17,270 nucleotides of DNA from NCBI GenBank assembly GCA_027311485.1, contig DAICYU010000025.1, positions 1 to 17,270 of the forward strand, in the 5' to 3' direction. The notes under the pieces were generated by a model that saw only the letters and a list, made by a program, of their open reading frames with translations, made no database searches and was not told the origin of the DNA. The position numbers were made by a program, and so were the translations under genes. Of the stretch, positions 1 through 7,644 are shown one piece after another; the first letter of the stretch is position 1, and each line of letters opens with the position of its first letter. This DNA comes from Acetobacteraceae bacterium. GTDB lineage: Bacteria > Pseudomonadota > Alphaproteobacteria > Acetobacterales > Acetobacteraceae.

Positions 1-1
1 T

Positions 2-2473
2 GGCAACAACTCCTGCGGCTCCAAGTCCATACGCTACGGGCTGATGGCCGACAATGTCCGCGCCATCGACGCGATCCTCGCGGATGGCTCGCAGCATCGC
101 TTTGGCCCGACGCCGGACAACCTGGGCGAAACCGTCCCCGCCCGCATCGCCGACCTGATCCAGCGCCTGCGCCGCCTGGGCGCGGCCGAGGCGGCCGAGA
201 TCGAGGCCCGCTTTCCCCGGCAGCTCCGCCGTGTCGGCGGCTACAACATCGACGCCCTGACGCCCGCCGCCCGCCAATCCGCCCGCGACAATCTCGCCCG
301 CCTCCTCGTTGGCTCCGAGGGCACGCTGGCGTTCTCCGCCGCGATCGAGCTGACCTTGCACCCGATCAAGCCGCGCAAGGTTCTGGGCATCTGCCAGTTC
401 CCCACCTTCCGCGCCGCCATGGCCGCCGCGCAGCATATCGTTGCCCTGGACCCCGAGGCGGTGGAGCTGGTCGATCGCACCATGATCGACCTGGGCCGCG
501 GCATCGGCATCTACCGCCGCACCATCGACCGCATGCTGATGGGCGAACCCGACAGCCTGCTGATCGTCGAGTTCCATGGACATGAGGACGGCCCGCTGCT
601 GGCGAAACTCAAGGACCTGGAACAGCTGATGGCCGACCTTGGCCATCCCGGCGTCGTCCAGGCCACCGACGCCGCCTTCCAGGCCGATATCGCCGCCGTC
701 CGCGAAGCTGGCCTGAACATCATGATGTCGATGAAGGGCGATGGTAAACCCGTGTCGTTCATCGAGGATTGCGCCGTCAACCTGGAAGACCTCGCTGATT
801 ACACCGAGCGGCTGAACCAGGTTTTCGAACGCCACGGCACCAAAGGCACCTGGTACGCCCATGCCTCGGTCGGCTGCCTGCACGTCCGTCCTGTGCTGAA
901 CCTGAAGGACCCCACCGACGTCGCCACGATGCGTGCCGTGGCCGAGGAAACCTTCGCCCTGGTCCGTGCCTACAAGGGGTCGCACAGCGGCGAGCATGGC
1001 GATGGCATCGTCCGCAGCGAATTCCATGAGCAGATGTTCGGGCCGCGCATCGTACAGGCGTTCCAGACGGTCAAGGACGCCTTCGATCCCGCCAATCTGC
1101 TGAACCCCAACCGGGTCGTCCGCCCACCGCGCATGGATGACCGCACCCTGTTCCGCTACGGCCCGGGCTACGGCGCGGTCAGCGGCTTCACCCCCAAGCT
1201 CGACTGGTCCGACCATCCCGGCCCGCTGAACGGCATGCTCGGCGCTGTCGAGATGTGCAACAACAACGGCACCTGCCGCGGCTTCGACGCCGGCGTGATG
1301 TGCCCCAGCTACCGTGTCACCCGCGACGAAACCCATGTCACCCGCGGGCGTGCTAACACCCTCCGCCTGGCCCTTACCGGCCAGCTCGGCGCCGATGCCA
1401 TGGCGTCGGATGCGGTGGCGGACGCCATGGCGCTGTGCGTCTCCTGCAAGGCGTGCAAAACGGAATGCCCCACCGGCGTCGACATGGCCAAGATGAAGAT
1501 CGAGGTCACCGCCGCACGCGCCGAACGCACCGGCGCGAAATGGCGAGAATCCCTGATTGCCGAACTGCCCCGTTACGCCCCCTGGGCCGCGCGGATGCCG
1601 GGGCTGGCGAACCTCCGCAATGAGCTTACGTCATTACGCTGGCTGTCTGAACGCTACCTGGGCTTTTCCGCCCACCGGCGTCTGCCGCACTGGAGCAGCC
1701 GCCCGTTCCGGGACCGCGAAGCCGTTACCACCACTCCCATGGCCGTCCCCGTGCAGCCGCGTGGCGATGTCCTGCTGTTCGCCGACACCTTCAACCGGTA
1801 TTTTGAGCCTGAGAACCTGCGCGCTGCTGTCCGCGTGCTGTCCGCCGCCGGGTATCGTGCCGTGCTGCCTGCCAGCAATGGACGGCCGCTCTGCTGCGGG
1901 CGTACCTGGCTCGCTGCCGGCAACGTTGACAAGGCGCGGCTGGAAGCGGAACGCACGATGCGCTTCATGGCGGCCGATCTGCCCATCATCGGGCTGGAAC
2001 CGTCCTGCATCATGACCATGCGCGATGAGTTCCGGTCGTTGCGCCCAGGCCCGGAAACGGACCGGTTTGCCCAACGCGCGATGCTGCTGAGTGAGTTTCT
2101 GGCGCGTGAGAAGGCCGAAATTCCGGTCGGCCCGCTGCCCGGCACGGCGCATGTGCATGGGCACTGCCATCAGAAGGCGTTCGGCGCCTTCCCCGACGCC
2201 CTGGCGATGCTGTCACGCATTCCCCGCCTGACGGTCAAGCCGATCAATTCCTCCTGCTGCGGCATGGCGGGCACGTTCGGATACCAGGCGGAAACCGAGG
2301 CCACGTCACGCGCAATGGCCGAGGCTGCGTTGCTGCCGGCCGTGCGGGCCGCCGCCGACCATGACTTCATCGTCGCCGACGGTACTTCCTGCCGCCATCA
2401 GGTCCGCGACCTGTCCGGCCGCGAAGCCGTGCATTCCGTCCGCCTGCTGGATCGGGCCTTGCGCGCCGGCTGA
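2..2473 (+). CDS. FAD-linked oxidase with Fe-S and CCG domains (YdiJ-like), 5' end missing
   Basis: The reading frame is open from base 2, so the gene begins upstream and 823 residues are visible; the ATG at 44 is internal. The first residues (GNNSCGSKSIRYG) belong to the FAD-binding PCMH domain. An FAD-oxidase C-terminal domain follows, with the family motifs HASVGCLHVRP and GEHGDGIVRS. Next is a two-cluster 4Fe-4S module: Cys419, Cys425 and Cys434, then C479xxC482xxC485xxxC489P. Two CCG motifs (Cys631-632 and Cys752-753), typical of heterodisulfide-reductase-like domains, close the protein. This order matches bacterial YdiJ-type proteins of about 1000 residues, which oxidise D-2-hydroxy acids (D-2-hydroxyglutarate in E. 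coli) and pass electrons through the Fe-S clusters to the respiratory chain. About 150-200 N-terminal residues are probably missing. The architecture is secure; the substrate is inferred from the family. Separate glycolate- or lactate-oxidase subunits are less likely because all domains are fused. Confidence 0.9.
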   Translation, partial: GNNSCGSKSIRYGLMADNVRAIDAILADGSQHRFGPTPDNLGETVPARIADLIQRLRRLGAAEAAEIEARFPRQLRRVGGYNIDALTPAARQSARDNLARLLVGSEGTLAFSAAIELTLHPIKPRKVLGICQFPTFRAAMAAAQHIVALDPEAVELVDRTMIDLGRGIGIYRRTIDRMLMGEPDSLLIVEFHGHEDGPLLAKLKDLEQLMADLGHPGVVQATDAAFQADIAAVREAGLNIMMSMKGDGKPVSFIEDCAVNLEDLADYTERLNQVFERHGTKGTWYAHASVGCLHVRPVLNLKDPTDVATMRAVAEETFALVRAYKGSHSGEHGDGIVRSEFHEQMFGPRIVQAFQTVKDAFDPANLLNPNRVVRPPRMDDRTLFRYGPGYGAVSGFTPKLDWSDHPGPLNGMLGAVEMCNNNGTCRGFDAGVMCPSYRVTRDETHVTRGRANTLRLALTGQLGADAMASDAVADAMALCVSCKACKTECPTGVDMAKMKIEVTAARAERTGAKWRESLIAELPRYAPWAARMPGLANLRNELTSLRWLSERYLGFSAHRRLPHWSSRPFRDREAVTTTPMAVPVQPRGDVLLFADTFNRYFEPENLRAAVRVLSAAGYRAVLPASNGRPLCCGRTWLAAGNVDKARLEAERTMRFMAADLPIIGLEPSCIMTMRDEFRSLRPGPETDRFAQRAMLLSEFLAREKAEIPVGPLPGTAHVHGHCHQKAFGAFPDALAMLSRIPRLTVKPINSSCCGMAGTFGYQAETEATSRAMAEAALLPAVRAAADHDFIVADGTSCRHQVRDLSGREAVHSVRLLDRALRAG

Positions 2474-2525
2474 GCGAGACCGTAACGGTTCAGGATCTGT
2501 GTTTCCGCCGCGGGCAGGAACGGCC

Positions 2526-2554
2526 CGGTGCAGCGCCTGACAGTGACTGCACCG
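2526..2554 (+). terminator. Possible hairpin terminator after the FAD oxidase gene
   Basis: An 8-bp perfect inverted repeat (CGGTGCAG / CTGCACCG, 13-nt loop) lies 52 nt past the stop codon. No T-run follows, so it is at best a weak intrinsic terminator or an RNA 3'-end stabiliser. Confidence 0.3.
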
Positions 2555-2664
2555 CGCGCCGCAGATCATCGCCCGCCGCGGTTGTTGCGCATGTTGCGTG
2601 CCGGTGGCGCGGAGAAAGGCTGAGCTGCCCGGTGGAATGACTGGCGCGCCATAGGAATTTTTGC

Positions 2665-2693
2665 TTGCAGCGCGATATATGTTCCTGTAATGT
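2665..2693 (+). promoter_or_regulatory. Candidate sigma70-type promoter for the 199-aa gene
   Basis: TTGCAG at 2665-2670 and TAATGT at 2688-2693 are 17 nt apart, in the most AT-rich stretch of this intergenic region. The -10 match is modest. If real, the transcript would start near 2700, which favours the ATG at 2735 over the one at 2690. Confidence 0.3.
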
Positions 2694-2734
2694 TCATTTG
2701 CTGCGTCCGCCGATCCCGTCCCGACAGGCCCGCC

Positions 2735-3334
2735 ATGTCCGCTTTTCCCAACATAGCCGCCGCCTTTCTCGAAGAAATCCTCATCTTCCTGGCGCCTATG
2801 TTCATGAACGGTGCCGCGGGCGATGCGTCCGCGGCGCGCCATGCGGCCCTGTGCGCCCTCGCCGCCTACGATCCGCGAACCGAGCAGGAACTCCGCCTCG
2901 CCGCTGAAATCACCAGTCTTGGCTTCAGCATGCTGGAAGCGCTGGCGCAGTCCGCCAATCCGGACCTGTCGCTCAGCGCCGTCCTGCGGCTGCGTGGCAA
3001 CGCCAACGCCCTGCACCGGTCCGCCCATCAATGCCAGCGCGTGCTGGACAGGTTACGCAAGCAGCGCCCGGACGGCGCCGCGCACGAACAGCCGCACACC
3101 CCGGGTGTGCCGGCTGCCCAATCGGCCGAAAAACCGGCTATCGCGGCGCCGTGCCGCCCCACCGCGCCGGATCCAGGCTACGTTATCGAGCTGTCTCGGC
3201 AGCAACGCCGCGAACTGGAACGCAAACAGGCGAAAATCCTCCGGCAGGAGGCCGAGCGCATGCGGCGGGATCACCGGACAAAGCTGCGGAACGGCCCGCA
3301 GGGCGTCAACCCGGCCTCCTTGGCGGCTGCATAG
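2735..3334 (+). CDS. Uncharacterised 199-aa protein with basic C-terminal helix
   Basis: I do not recognise this family. Residues 1-25 are hydrophobic (MSAFPNIAAAFLEEILIFL...) without a clear signal cleavage site. Residues about 30-115 are Ala/Leu-rich and probably helical. A Pro/Ala-rich linker follows, and the tail (about 155-190) is strongly charged (RQQRRELERKQAKILRQEAE), looking like a basic helix or short coiled coil. I chose the ATG at 2735 because a GACAGG purine stretch lies just upstream and residues from there look protein-like. An in-frame ATG at 2690 would overlap the candidate -10 box. Codon usage fits the neighbours, so it is probably a real lineage gene. It is flanked by unrelated genes on the same strand and shows no operon coupling. 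A cytoplasmic nucleic-acid- or membrane-associated role is conceivable from the basic tail but is not supported further. Confidence 0.7.
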   Translation: MSAFPNIAAAFLEEILIFLAPMFMNGAAGDASAARHAALCALAAYDPRTEQELRLAAEITSLGFSMLEALAQSANPDLSLSAVLRLRGNANALHRSAHQCQRVLDRLRKQRPDGAAHEQPHTPGVPAAQSAEKPAIAAPCRPTAPDPGYVIELSRQQRRELERKQAKILRQEAERMRRDHRTKLRNGPQGVNPASLAAA

Positions 3335-3373
3335 CGCTGCAGCCGCCGGGCGGGCCCGCCACGCACCGGTTCA

Positions 3374-3389
3374 GGCGGGGAAACCCGCC
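3374..3389 (+). terminator. GC hairpin with GAAA tetraloop between the 199-aa gene and ctpA
   Basis: GGCGGG (3374-3379), loop GAAA and CCCGCC (3384-3389) form a compact 6-bp stem 40 nt after the upstream stop codon. There is no T-tract, so termination activity is uncertain. Confidence 0.3.
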
Positions 3390-3451
3390 AGCAAGTTCGC
3401 TGACAGACTCGGCTGTTTGATACTTCTGGCTTTTGCTGGCCCGTTCCGCTG

Positions 3452-3457
3452 TATAGT
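3452..3457 (+). promoter_or_regulatory. Candidate -10 element for the ctpA operon
   Basis: TATAGT at 3452-3457 lies about 50 nt before the ctpA start and matches the -10 consensus at five of six positions. No good -35 hexamer is found at 16-18 nt spacing, so this is only a candidate. Confidence 0.3.
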
Positions 3458-3505
3458 GGCGGCTACGCTATCGGAGCGGGTCCGCGGCGCCAGAGGAAGA
3501 GTTGC

Positions 3506-4885
3506 ATGGGTCTTCGTATTCGGCATTGGCAGTACGGTTTGTTGCTGGGCACTGCCTTCATCGGCGGCGCAGTCATCGGGCCGAACCTGGGCCTTCTGAC
3601 CCGGGCTCTCGCGCAAGGTGCCAGCCACGGTGACATGTATGAAATGCTGAAAATCTTCGGCGACGTCATGGAACGGGTGCGCGCCGAATACGTCGACCCG
3701 GTTGACGACAAGGAACTGATTGAAAACGCCATCAACGGCGTGCTGACCGGCCTCGACCCGCACAGCTCCTATATGAACGCGAAAGCGTTCAAGGACATGC
3801 AGATCCAGACCAAGGGCGAATTCGGCGGCCTCGGCATCGAGGTGAGTGAAGACAAAGGCATGATCAAGGTCGTGTCGCCCATCGACGATACGCCGGCGGC
3901 GCGGGCTGGGATCAAGCCGGGCGACTATATCACCGCCCTGAACGGCAAGACCGTGATCGGCCTGTCGCTGAACGACGCCGTGGACCGGATGCGCGGTCCG
4001 CCGAATTCGAAGATCGTGCTGACGATCAAGCGGCAGAATGTGGACAAGCCGATCGAGGTGCCGCTGATCCGCGAAACCATTCGCATTCAGGTGGTGAAGT
4101 CTCGCCCCGAGCCGCATGATATCGGCTACGTACGCCTGTCGCAGTTCACTGAACAGGCTGACAGTGGCATCCGGCAGGCCATCAAGAAGCTGCGCGACCA
4201 GAACGGCGGCAAGCTGAAGGGCCTGGTCCTCGATCTGCGGAATAACCCGGGTGGGTTGCTCGATCAGGCCGTTGCCGTCTCCTCCGATTTCATCAGCCAG
4301 GGGGAGATTGTCTCCACCCGTGCTCGGCATCCGGAGGACAGCCAGCGCTGGGATGCCAAAGGCGATGACATCCTGCATGGCGCGCCGCTGGTCGTCCTGA
4401 TCAACGGTGGTTCGGCATCGGCGTCCGAAATCGTGTCCGGCGCGCTGCAGGACCACCGCCGAGCGGTGCTGCTGGGCACAAGGAGCTTTGGCAAGGGATC
4501 GGTGCAGACCGTGATCCCGCTGCCGGGCAACAGCGCCATGCGCCTGACCACCGCCCGCTACTACACGCCGTCCGGCCGGTCGATCCAGGCTTTGGGCATC
4601 ACCCCGGACGTCCGTGTGCAGGAATCGCGGGAGGCGCCGCAGAGCTTCGGCGGTGAGCATGAGGCTGATTACAATCGCGTTCTGAGCAATGAGGGCGGCA
4701 CCGGTGCCCAGGCCCTGCCGCCGCGGACCGACCTGCCGGCCATCGCGAAGCAAATCCCCGACAAGCCTCCGGAGAACTTCCCGAAATTAGACCTGGCCAA
4801 GCCCGACCAGACCGATTTCCAGTTGCAGCAGGCGCTTGCGGTTGTGGACGCAATGGTAGCGCAGCAAAGCGCTTCGGCGAACTGA
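3506..4885 (+). CDS. ctpA: S41-family C-terminal processing protease CtpA
   Basis: A periplasmic serine protease that cleaves the C-terminal ends of envelope proteins; in several proteobacteria relatives trim peptidoglycan hydrolases. The 459-residue protein begins with a basic stretch and hydrophobic segment ending in ALA-QG near residue 37, a plausible signal peptide. A PDZ domain follows (about residues 105-180, GGLGIEVSEDKG ... AGIKPGDYI). The S41 catalytic core has the family signature SASASE, placing the nucleophile at Ser305, the general base at Lys330 (FGKGSVQ) and the supporting Gln334. These spacings (25 and 4) match characterised CtpA/CtpB proteases, so the enzyme looks active. The C-terminal tail is Pro/Lys-rich, ending in a short helix. 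The ATG at 3506 is preceded by GGAAGAG. The next gene starts 12 nt after the stop and rppH follows by overlap, the usual alphaproteobacterial order, suggesting one transcript. Confidence 0.95.
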   Translation: MGLRIRHWQYGLLLGTAFIGGAVIGPNLGLLTRALAQGASHGDMYEMLKIFGDVMERVRAEYVDPVDDKELIENAINGVLTGLDPHSSYMNAKAFKDMQIQTKGEFGGLGIEVSEDKGMIKVVSPIDDTPAARAGIKPGDYITALNGKTVIGLSLNDAVDRMRGPPNSKIVLTIKRQNVDKPIEVPLIRETIRIQVVKSRPEPHDIGYVRLSQFTEQADSGIRQAIKKLRDQNGGKLKGLVLDLRNNPGGLLDQAVAVSSDFISQGEIVSTRARHPEDSQRWDAKGDDILHGAPLVVLINGGSASASEIVSGALQDHRRAVLLGTRSFGKGSVQTVIPLPGNSAMRLTTARYYTPSGRSIQALGITPDVRVQESREAPQSFGGEHEADYNRVLSNEGGTGAQALPPRTDLPAIAKQIPDKPPENFPKLDLAKPDQTDFQLQQALAVVDAMVAQQSASAN

Positions 4886-4897
4886 CGCCATCCGTCC

Positions 4898-5998
4898 GTG
4901 GCCAGCCGATCGACACCGGGCACTGAAGCCAGCGCACGTTTCAGGGGATGGCGCGCGCTGGGGATGTTCTGGCTCGCGGTCGGTGCGGTTGGTGCGCTCG
5001 GTGCGGTGACGCTGCAGATCATGGGACCGCCGCCGGCTCCGCCGGTGGCGCGCCCGGCTTCCGGCGCCAATCCGGCCACGCCGTCGTCTGTCGCGGCCGC
5101 GACCCCGGCACGGGCGGCACAGGCTTTCGCCCGCCCCGGCCGGTCGGGGACTGATCCGGTGGCCGGCCCGGACCCGGCCTTGCTGGAGCAGGCCGGGGAT
5201 GGCGGACAGGACGTGCTGCCGCGAGTCGCGCCGGATGGCCGAACCCCGATGGCGGTCTATGCCGCGGGTTTCGATCGCACGGACCTAAGGCCGCGTGTCG
5301 GTCTGCTCATCGCCGGCATCGGCCTGAATCATGCGGACAGCATGGCCGCGATCCAGCTTCTGCCCGGTCCCGTGACGCTCGCGATTTCGCCCTATGCCGG
5401 GCCTGTCGTGGATATCCTGGCCGCCGCCCGGCTGGCGCGGCATGAGTATGTGCTGTCGCTGCCGATGCTGCCCGCCGGCTTCCCGGTGAATGATCCCGAC
5501 AGCCGGCATGCCCTGATGACCTCGCTGTCCCCGGCGGAGAACCTGTCCCGGCTGCACTGGGTCATGTCCCGGATCACCGGCTATGTCGGGCTCACCAGTG
5601 TGATGGGCGGCATGCAGGGCGAGCAGATGCTGGATGCACCGGACCAGCTGCAGCCGATCCTGCGCGATGTGGCTGATCGCGGGCTGCTGTTTATCGCCAC
5701 CAGGTCCCGGCCTGCTCCGCTTCGGTATGTGTGGTCCCGGGATGCGGACGCGATCGTGGACGAAGCGCCGGCCGATGCCGGCACGATCGATCAACGGCTG
5801 GATCAGCTCGCCGCCACCGCGCGGGCGAAAGGTTCGGCGCTTGGCATCGTGACACTGCCGCGCCCGGTGGCGCTGGACCGTGTGGCGGCCTGGGCCGCGG
5901 GCTTGTCCGAAAAAGGCATCCTGCTTGCACCGGTCAGCGCGCTGGTCGTGCCGCCGGCGGTGCGGGAAACTCAGGCGACACAGGATATCCAGGAATGA
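4898..5998 (+). CDS. Divergent polysaccharide deacetylase family protein, catalytic residues apparently lost
   Basis: The start is a GTG 12 nt after ctpA; the only other early in-frame candidate I saw is an ATG at 4964, inside the membrane segment. Residues about 21-41 form one transmembrane or signal-anchor helix, followed by a Pro/Ala-rich linker to about residue 130. The C-terminal domain (about 134-355) resembles the divergent polysaccharide deacetylase (YibQ-like, PF04748) fold: GLNHADSMAAIQLLPGPVTL, SLPMLP, GYVGL, RGLLFIATRS and LAPVSALV fall in the expected order. Family members normally have an IDD metal-binding motif where this protein has IAGIG (138-142), NNHMGS where it has TSVMGG (233-238), and a His-containing motif near the C terminus where it has IVTLP. 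Metal-dependent deacetylation therefore seems unlikely, and a structural or regulatory periplasmic role is possible. The stop overlaps the rppH start (ATGA). Family assignment is firm; loss of activity is inferred from remembered family motifs. Confidence 0.88.
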   Translation: MASRSTPGTEASARFRGWRALGMFWLAVGAVGALGAVTLQIMGPPPAPPVARPASGANPATPSSVAAATPARAAQAFARPGRSGTDPVAGPDPALLEQAGDGGQDVLPRVAPDGRTPMAVYAAGFDRTDLRPRVGLLIAGIGLNHADSMAAIQLLPGPVTLAISPYAGPVVDILAAARLARHEYVLSLPMLPAGFPVNDPDSRHALMTSLSPAENLSRLHWVMSRITGYVGLTSVMGGMQGEQMLDAPDQLQPILRDVADRGLLFIATRSRPAPLRYVWSRDADAIVDEAPADAGTIDQRLDQLAATARAKGSALGIVTLPRPVALDRVAAWAAGLSEKGILLAPVSALVVPPAVRETQATQDIQE

Positions 5999-6486
5999 CC
6001 GACCTGCCATACCGCCCCAATGTCGGCGCGGCGCTGTTCAACCGCGCAGGCCTGGTGTTCGTCGCGCGCCGGGCCGACATGCCGAACGCCGAAGGCGCGG
6101 CGGGCGGCTGGCAGCTGCCACAGGGCGGCATCGACGACGGCGAAGACCCCAGAACCGCTGTGTTGCGGGAACTGGAGGAGGAGATCGGCACGCGCAACGC
6201 CGAGGTCATCGGCGAGCATCCCGAGTGGCTGACCTACGATCTGCCGCCTGATCTACTTGGCATCGCATGGCGGGGCCGCTTTCGCGGCCAGCGGCAGCGT
6301 TGGTTTGCCCTGCGCTTCACCGGCCAGGACACCGACATCCGCCTGGACCTGGATCCCCATCCGGAGTTCGATGCCTGGCGCTGGATGGAACTGGCCGAAC
6401 TGCCCGGCATCGCGGTGCCGTTCAAGCGCCCGATCTATGAGGTTCTGGCGCAGGTCTTCGCCCCGTTCGCCACCGGCAGCGATTGA
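5995..6486 (+). CDS. rppH: RNA pyrophosphohydrolase RppH (Nudix hydrolase)
   Basis: A cytoplasmic Nudix hydrolase that removes pyrophosphate from the 5' end of triphosphorylated RNAs, exposing them to RNase E-type decay. The protein has 163 residues, the usual length. The Nudix box occupies residues 44-66, with G44, E50, R58, E59, E62, E63 and G65 in consensus places. The N-terminal YRPNVGAALFN and the internal GGWQLPQGGID are typical of RppH rather than other Nudix proteins. The start ATG overlaps the TGA of the deacetylase gene, so translation is probably coupled. The open frame extends upstream to 5731, but the ATG at 5995 gives the family N terminus. Its TGA abuts the stop codon of the convergent 136-aa gene with no space between, so no dedicated terminator separates the two transcription units. 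Confidence 0.95.
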   Translation: MTDLPYRPNVGAALFNRAGLVFVARRADMPNAEGAAGGWQLPQGGIDDGEDPRTAVLRELEEEIGTRNAEVIGEHPEWLTYDLPPDLLGIAWRGRFRGQRQRWFALRFTGQDTDIRLDLDPHPEFDAWRWMELAELPGIAVPFKRPIYEVLAQVFAPFATGSD

Positions 6487-6897
6487 TCAGCCGGCGTCGC
6501 CGCCCGGACCGGACAGAAAGTCGTCGGTATATTCGCCCCGCGAGACCTTAATCGAGATCCCGTCCTCGGTCCCTGCATCCAGGGTTTCGCTGCCGGCGAC
6601 GCGGCCCGGCTCACCCAGATCTTCCAGCCGATCGGCGAATCCGGCGGCGCGTTCGGCCGTCAGGCGCCAGATGAAGCCGGTGCGGCCCAGGCGCTGAACG
6701 CCCTCTGGCCCGGGCTGCGCGGTCAGCCGCAGTCCGATATCGCGGCACTGGCAAAAGCGCAGCTTCTGGAATGCGACATCCTGCTGCTCCCGCGCGAAGC
6801 GCCGCAGGGCGCCGCCCAGTGCCCTGCAGTCCTCGCCTTCCCCCAGCATCAGGATCATGGGGTTGAAGTCACTGGGCAGGAAGCCGATCCGCATCAT
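6487..6897 (-). CDS. Uncharacterised 136-aa protein, last gene of the ring-hydroxylase operon
   Basis: I do not recognise this family. The start is the first of two tandem ATGs (6897 or 6894): the first overlaps the stop of the 58-aa gene as ATGA, suggesting coupled translation. A longer frame reaches 6978, but that would run through the 58-aa gene and gives a sequence of low-complexity Arg/His/Gly character. The protein looks soluble, with no signal peptide or membrane segment. Visible features are an N-terminal hydrophobic strand (NPMILMLGEGEDC), an amphipathic basic helix (ALRRFAREQQ), a Cys pair (FCQCRD) and a conserved-looking end (DGISIKVSRGEYTDDFL). The position suggests a job connected with the oxygenase, for example subunit assembly or substrate handling, but nothing in the sequence proves that. 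Stop codons of this gene and rppH are directly adjacent, tail to tail. Confidence 0.78.
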   Translation of the reverse strand: MMRIGFLPSDFNPMILMLGEGEDCRALGGALRRFAREQQDVAFQKLRFCQCRDIGLRLTAQPGPEGVQRLGRTGFIWRLTAERAAGFADRLEDLGEPGRVAGSETLDAGTEDGISIKVSRGEYTDDFLSGPGGDAG

Positions 6898-7070
6898 GCC
6901 GTGGCCACGACATCTGTGGCGTGGCACAGCTCTTCCGTGCTGGCATCCGGGCCGGTCAGGATGCGAACCCGCAGCCATTCGCCGTCGCCCATGTTTTCGA
7001 TCACCTCGGCTTCCAGGTCGCCGGCGATCACCAGTCTGGTTCCGGGCTTGATCTCGTTTACCGTGAGCAT
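6894..7070 (-). CDS. Small 58-aa protein between oxygenase beta subunit and 136-aa gene
   Basis: This short gene is supported by a strong ribosome binding site (AAAGGGAGG, about 7 nt before the ATG), a start 16 nt after the beta-subunit stop, and a stop overlapping the next start (ATGA). The product begins MLTVNEIKPGTRLVIAGDLE and shows three probable beta strands (RLVIA, EAEVIEN, EWLRVRIL), which would suit a small SH3-like barrel. It has one Cys and no signal or membrane segment. I do not recognise the family. Because the frame is held tightly between two coupled genes, it is very likely translated. A role as an accessory or stability factor for the oxygenase is an inference from position only. 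Confidence 0.75.
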   Translation of the reverse strand: MLTVNEIKPGTRLVIAGDLEAEVIENMGDGEWLRVRILTGPDASTEELCHATDVVATA

Positions 7071-7086
7071 GCTTCCGCCTCCCTTT

Positions 7087-7644
7087 CTAGAACAGGATGC
7101 TCAGGTTTTTCGCCAGCAGGACGTTCTGCTCCAGGATCATCTCTCGCCTTGCGATCAGCCAGGAGTCGCCGTGCCGGCGCAGCGTGTCGGTGCGCCGGCC
7201 GATGAACGTGTAGTTCTCGTATTCGACGCGGTTCTGGTACACCAGGAAGCGGCAGCCGACGGTGACCTCGGCCGGGTCTTCCGCCGAGGGGGTCACGTCC
7301 AGCAGGCGGACATTGCTGACCATATGGGTGACGCGGGACAGCGGTTCCTCGGCATAGTGAACGCCGGTCAGTATCTGTTCCACACGTTTGCCAAGTGTCC
7401 ATTTGTCTTCGTCGAACCAGGAAATCCCTTCACCCTGGCGGGTGTTTTCCTTTTCCGCATGCTGGCCGAACTTCACGTTGCGGCGGATCGGCATGAAATA
7501 GACGATGTCATCCGCCAGCAGGTCCAGCCATTCGCGGAAGCACCGCTGGTCCAGCAGATCGGCTTCCATGTACAGGAAGTCCTCGACCTCCTGTTTCAAC
7601 TGAAACCAGGCCAGTCCGCGCGGCCGTTCCACCACCGCGCTCAT
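7087..7644 (-). CDS. Ring-hydroxylating dioxygenase beta (small) subunit
   Basis: A 185-residue protein of the SnoaL-like/NTF2-fold small-subunit family that packs with Rieske alpha subunits, usually as an alpha3beta3 hexamer, and stabilises the complex without carrying the active site. Recognisable family pieces are EVEDFLYMEADLLDQRCFREW near the N terminus, a central aromatic block (DIVYFMPIRRN), the SRVTHMVSNVRLL strand and the C-terminal SWLIARREMILEQN. Length is normal. The start ATG overlaps the alpha-subunit stop (ATGA), giving translational coupling and equal expression. An ATG upstream at 7696 is in the wrong frame. The substrate cannot be assigned; family members act on benzoate-, biphenyl- or phenylpropionate-type aromatics. 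Confidence 0.92.
   Translation of the reverse strand: MSAVVERPRGLAWFQLKQEVEDFLYMEADLLDQRCFREWLDLLADDIVYFMPIRRNVKFGQHAEKENTRQGEGISWFDEDKWTLGKRVEQILTGVHYAEEPLSRVTHMVSNVRLLDVTPSAEDPAEVTVGCRFLVYQNRVEYENYTFIGRRTDTLRRHGDSWLIARREMILEQNVLLAKNLSILF

Noticed and set aside
1..43. Start of the FAD oxidase gene at the ATG at 44.
   Set aside because: The frame is open to the window edge and the residues before 44 match the conserved FAD-binding domain, so the ATG is internal.
2690..2734. Earlier ATG start for the 199-aa protein.
   Set aside because: It overlaps the candidate -10 box and lacks a ribosome site. The added residues (Cys/Arg/Pro-rich) do not look like the rest of the protein.
6898..6978. Earlier start for the 136-aa protein.
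   Set aside because: It would overlap the 58-aa gene and add His/Arg/Pro-rich shadow sequence. The ATGA overlap start is better supported.
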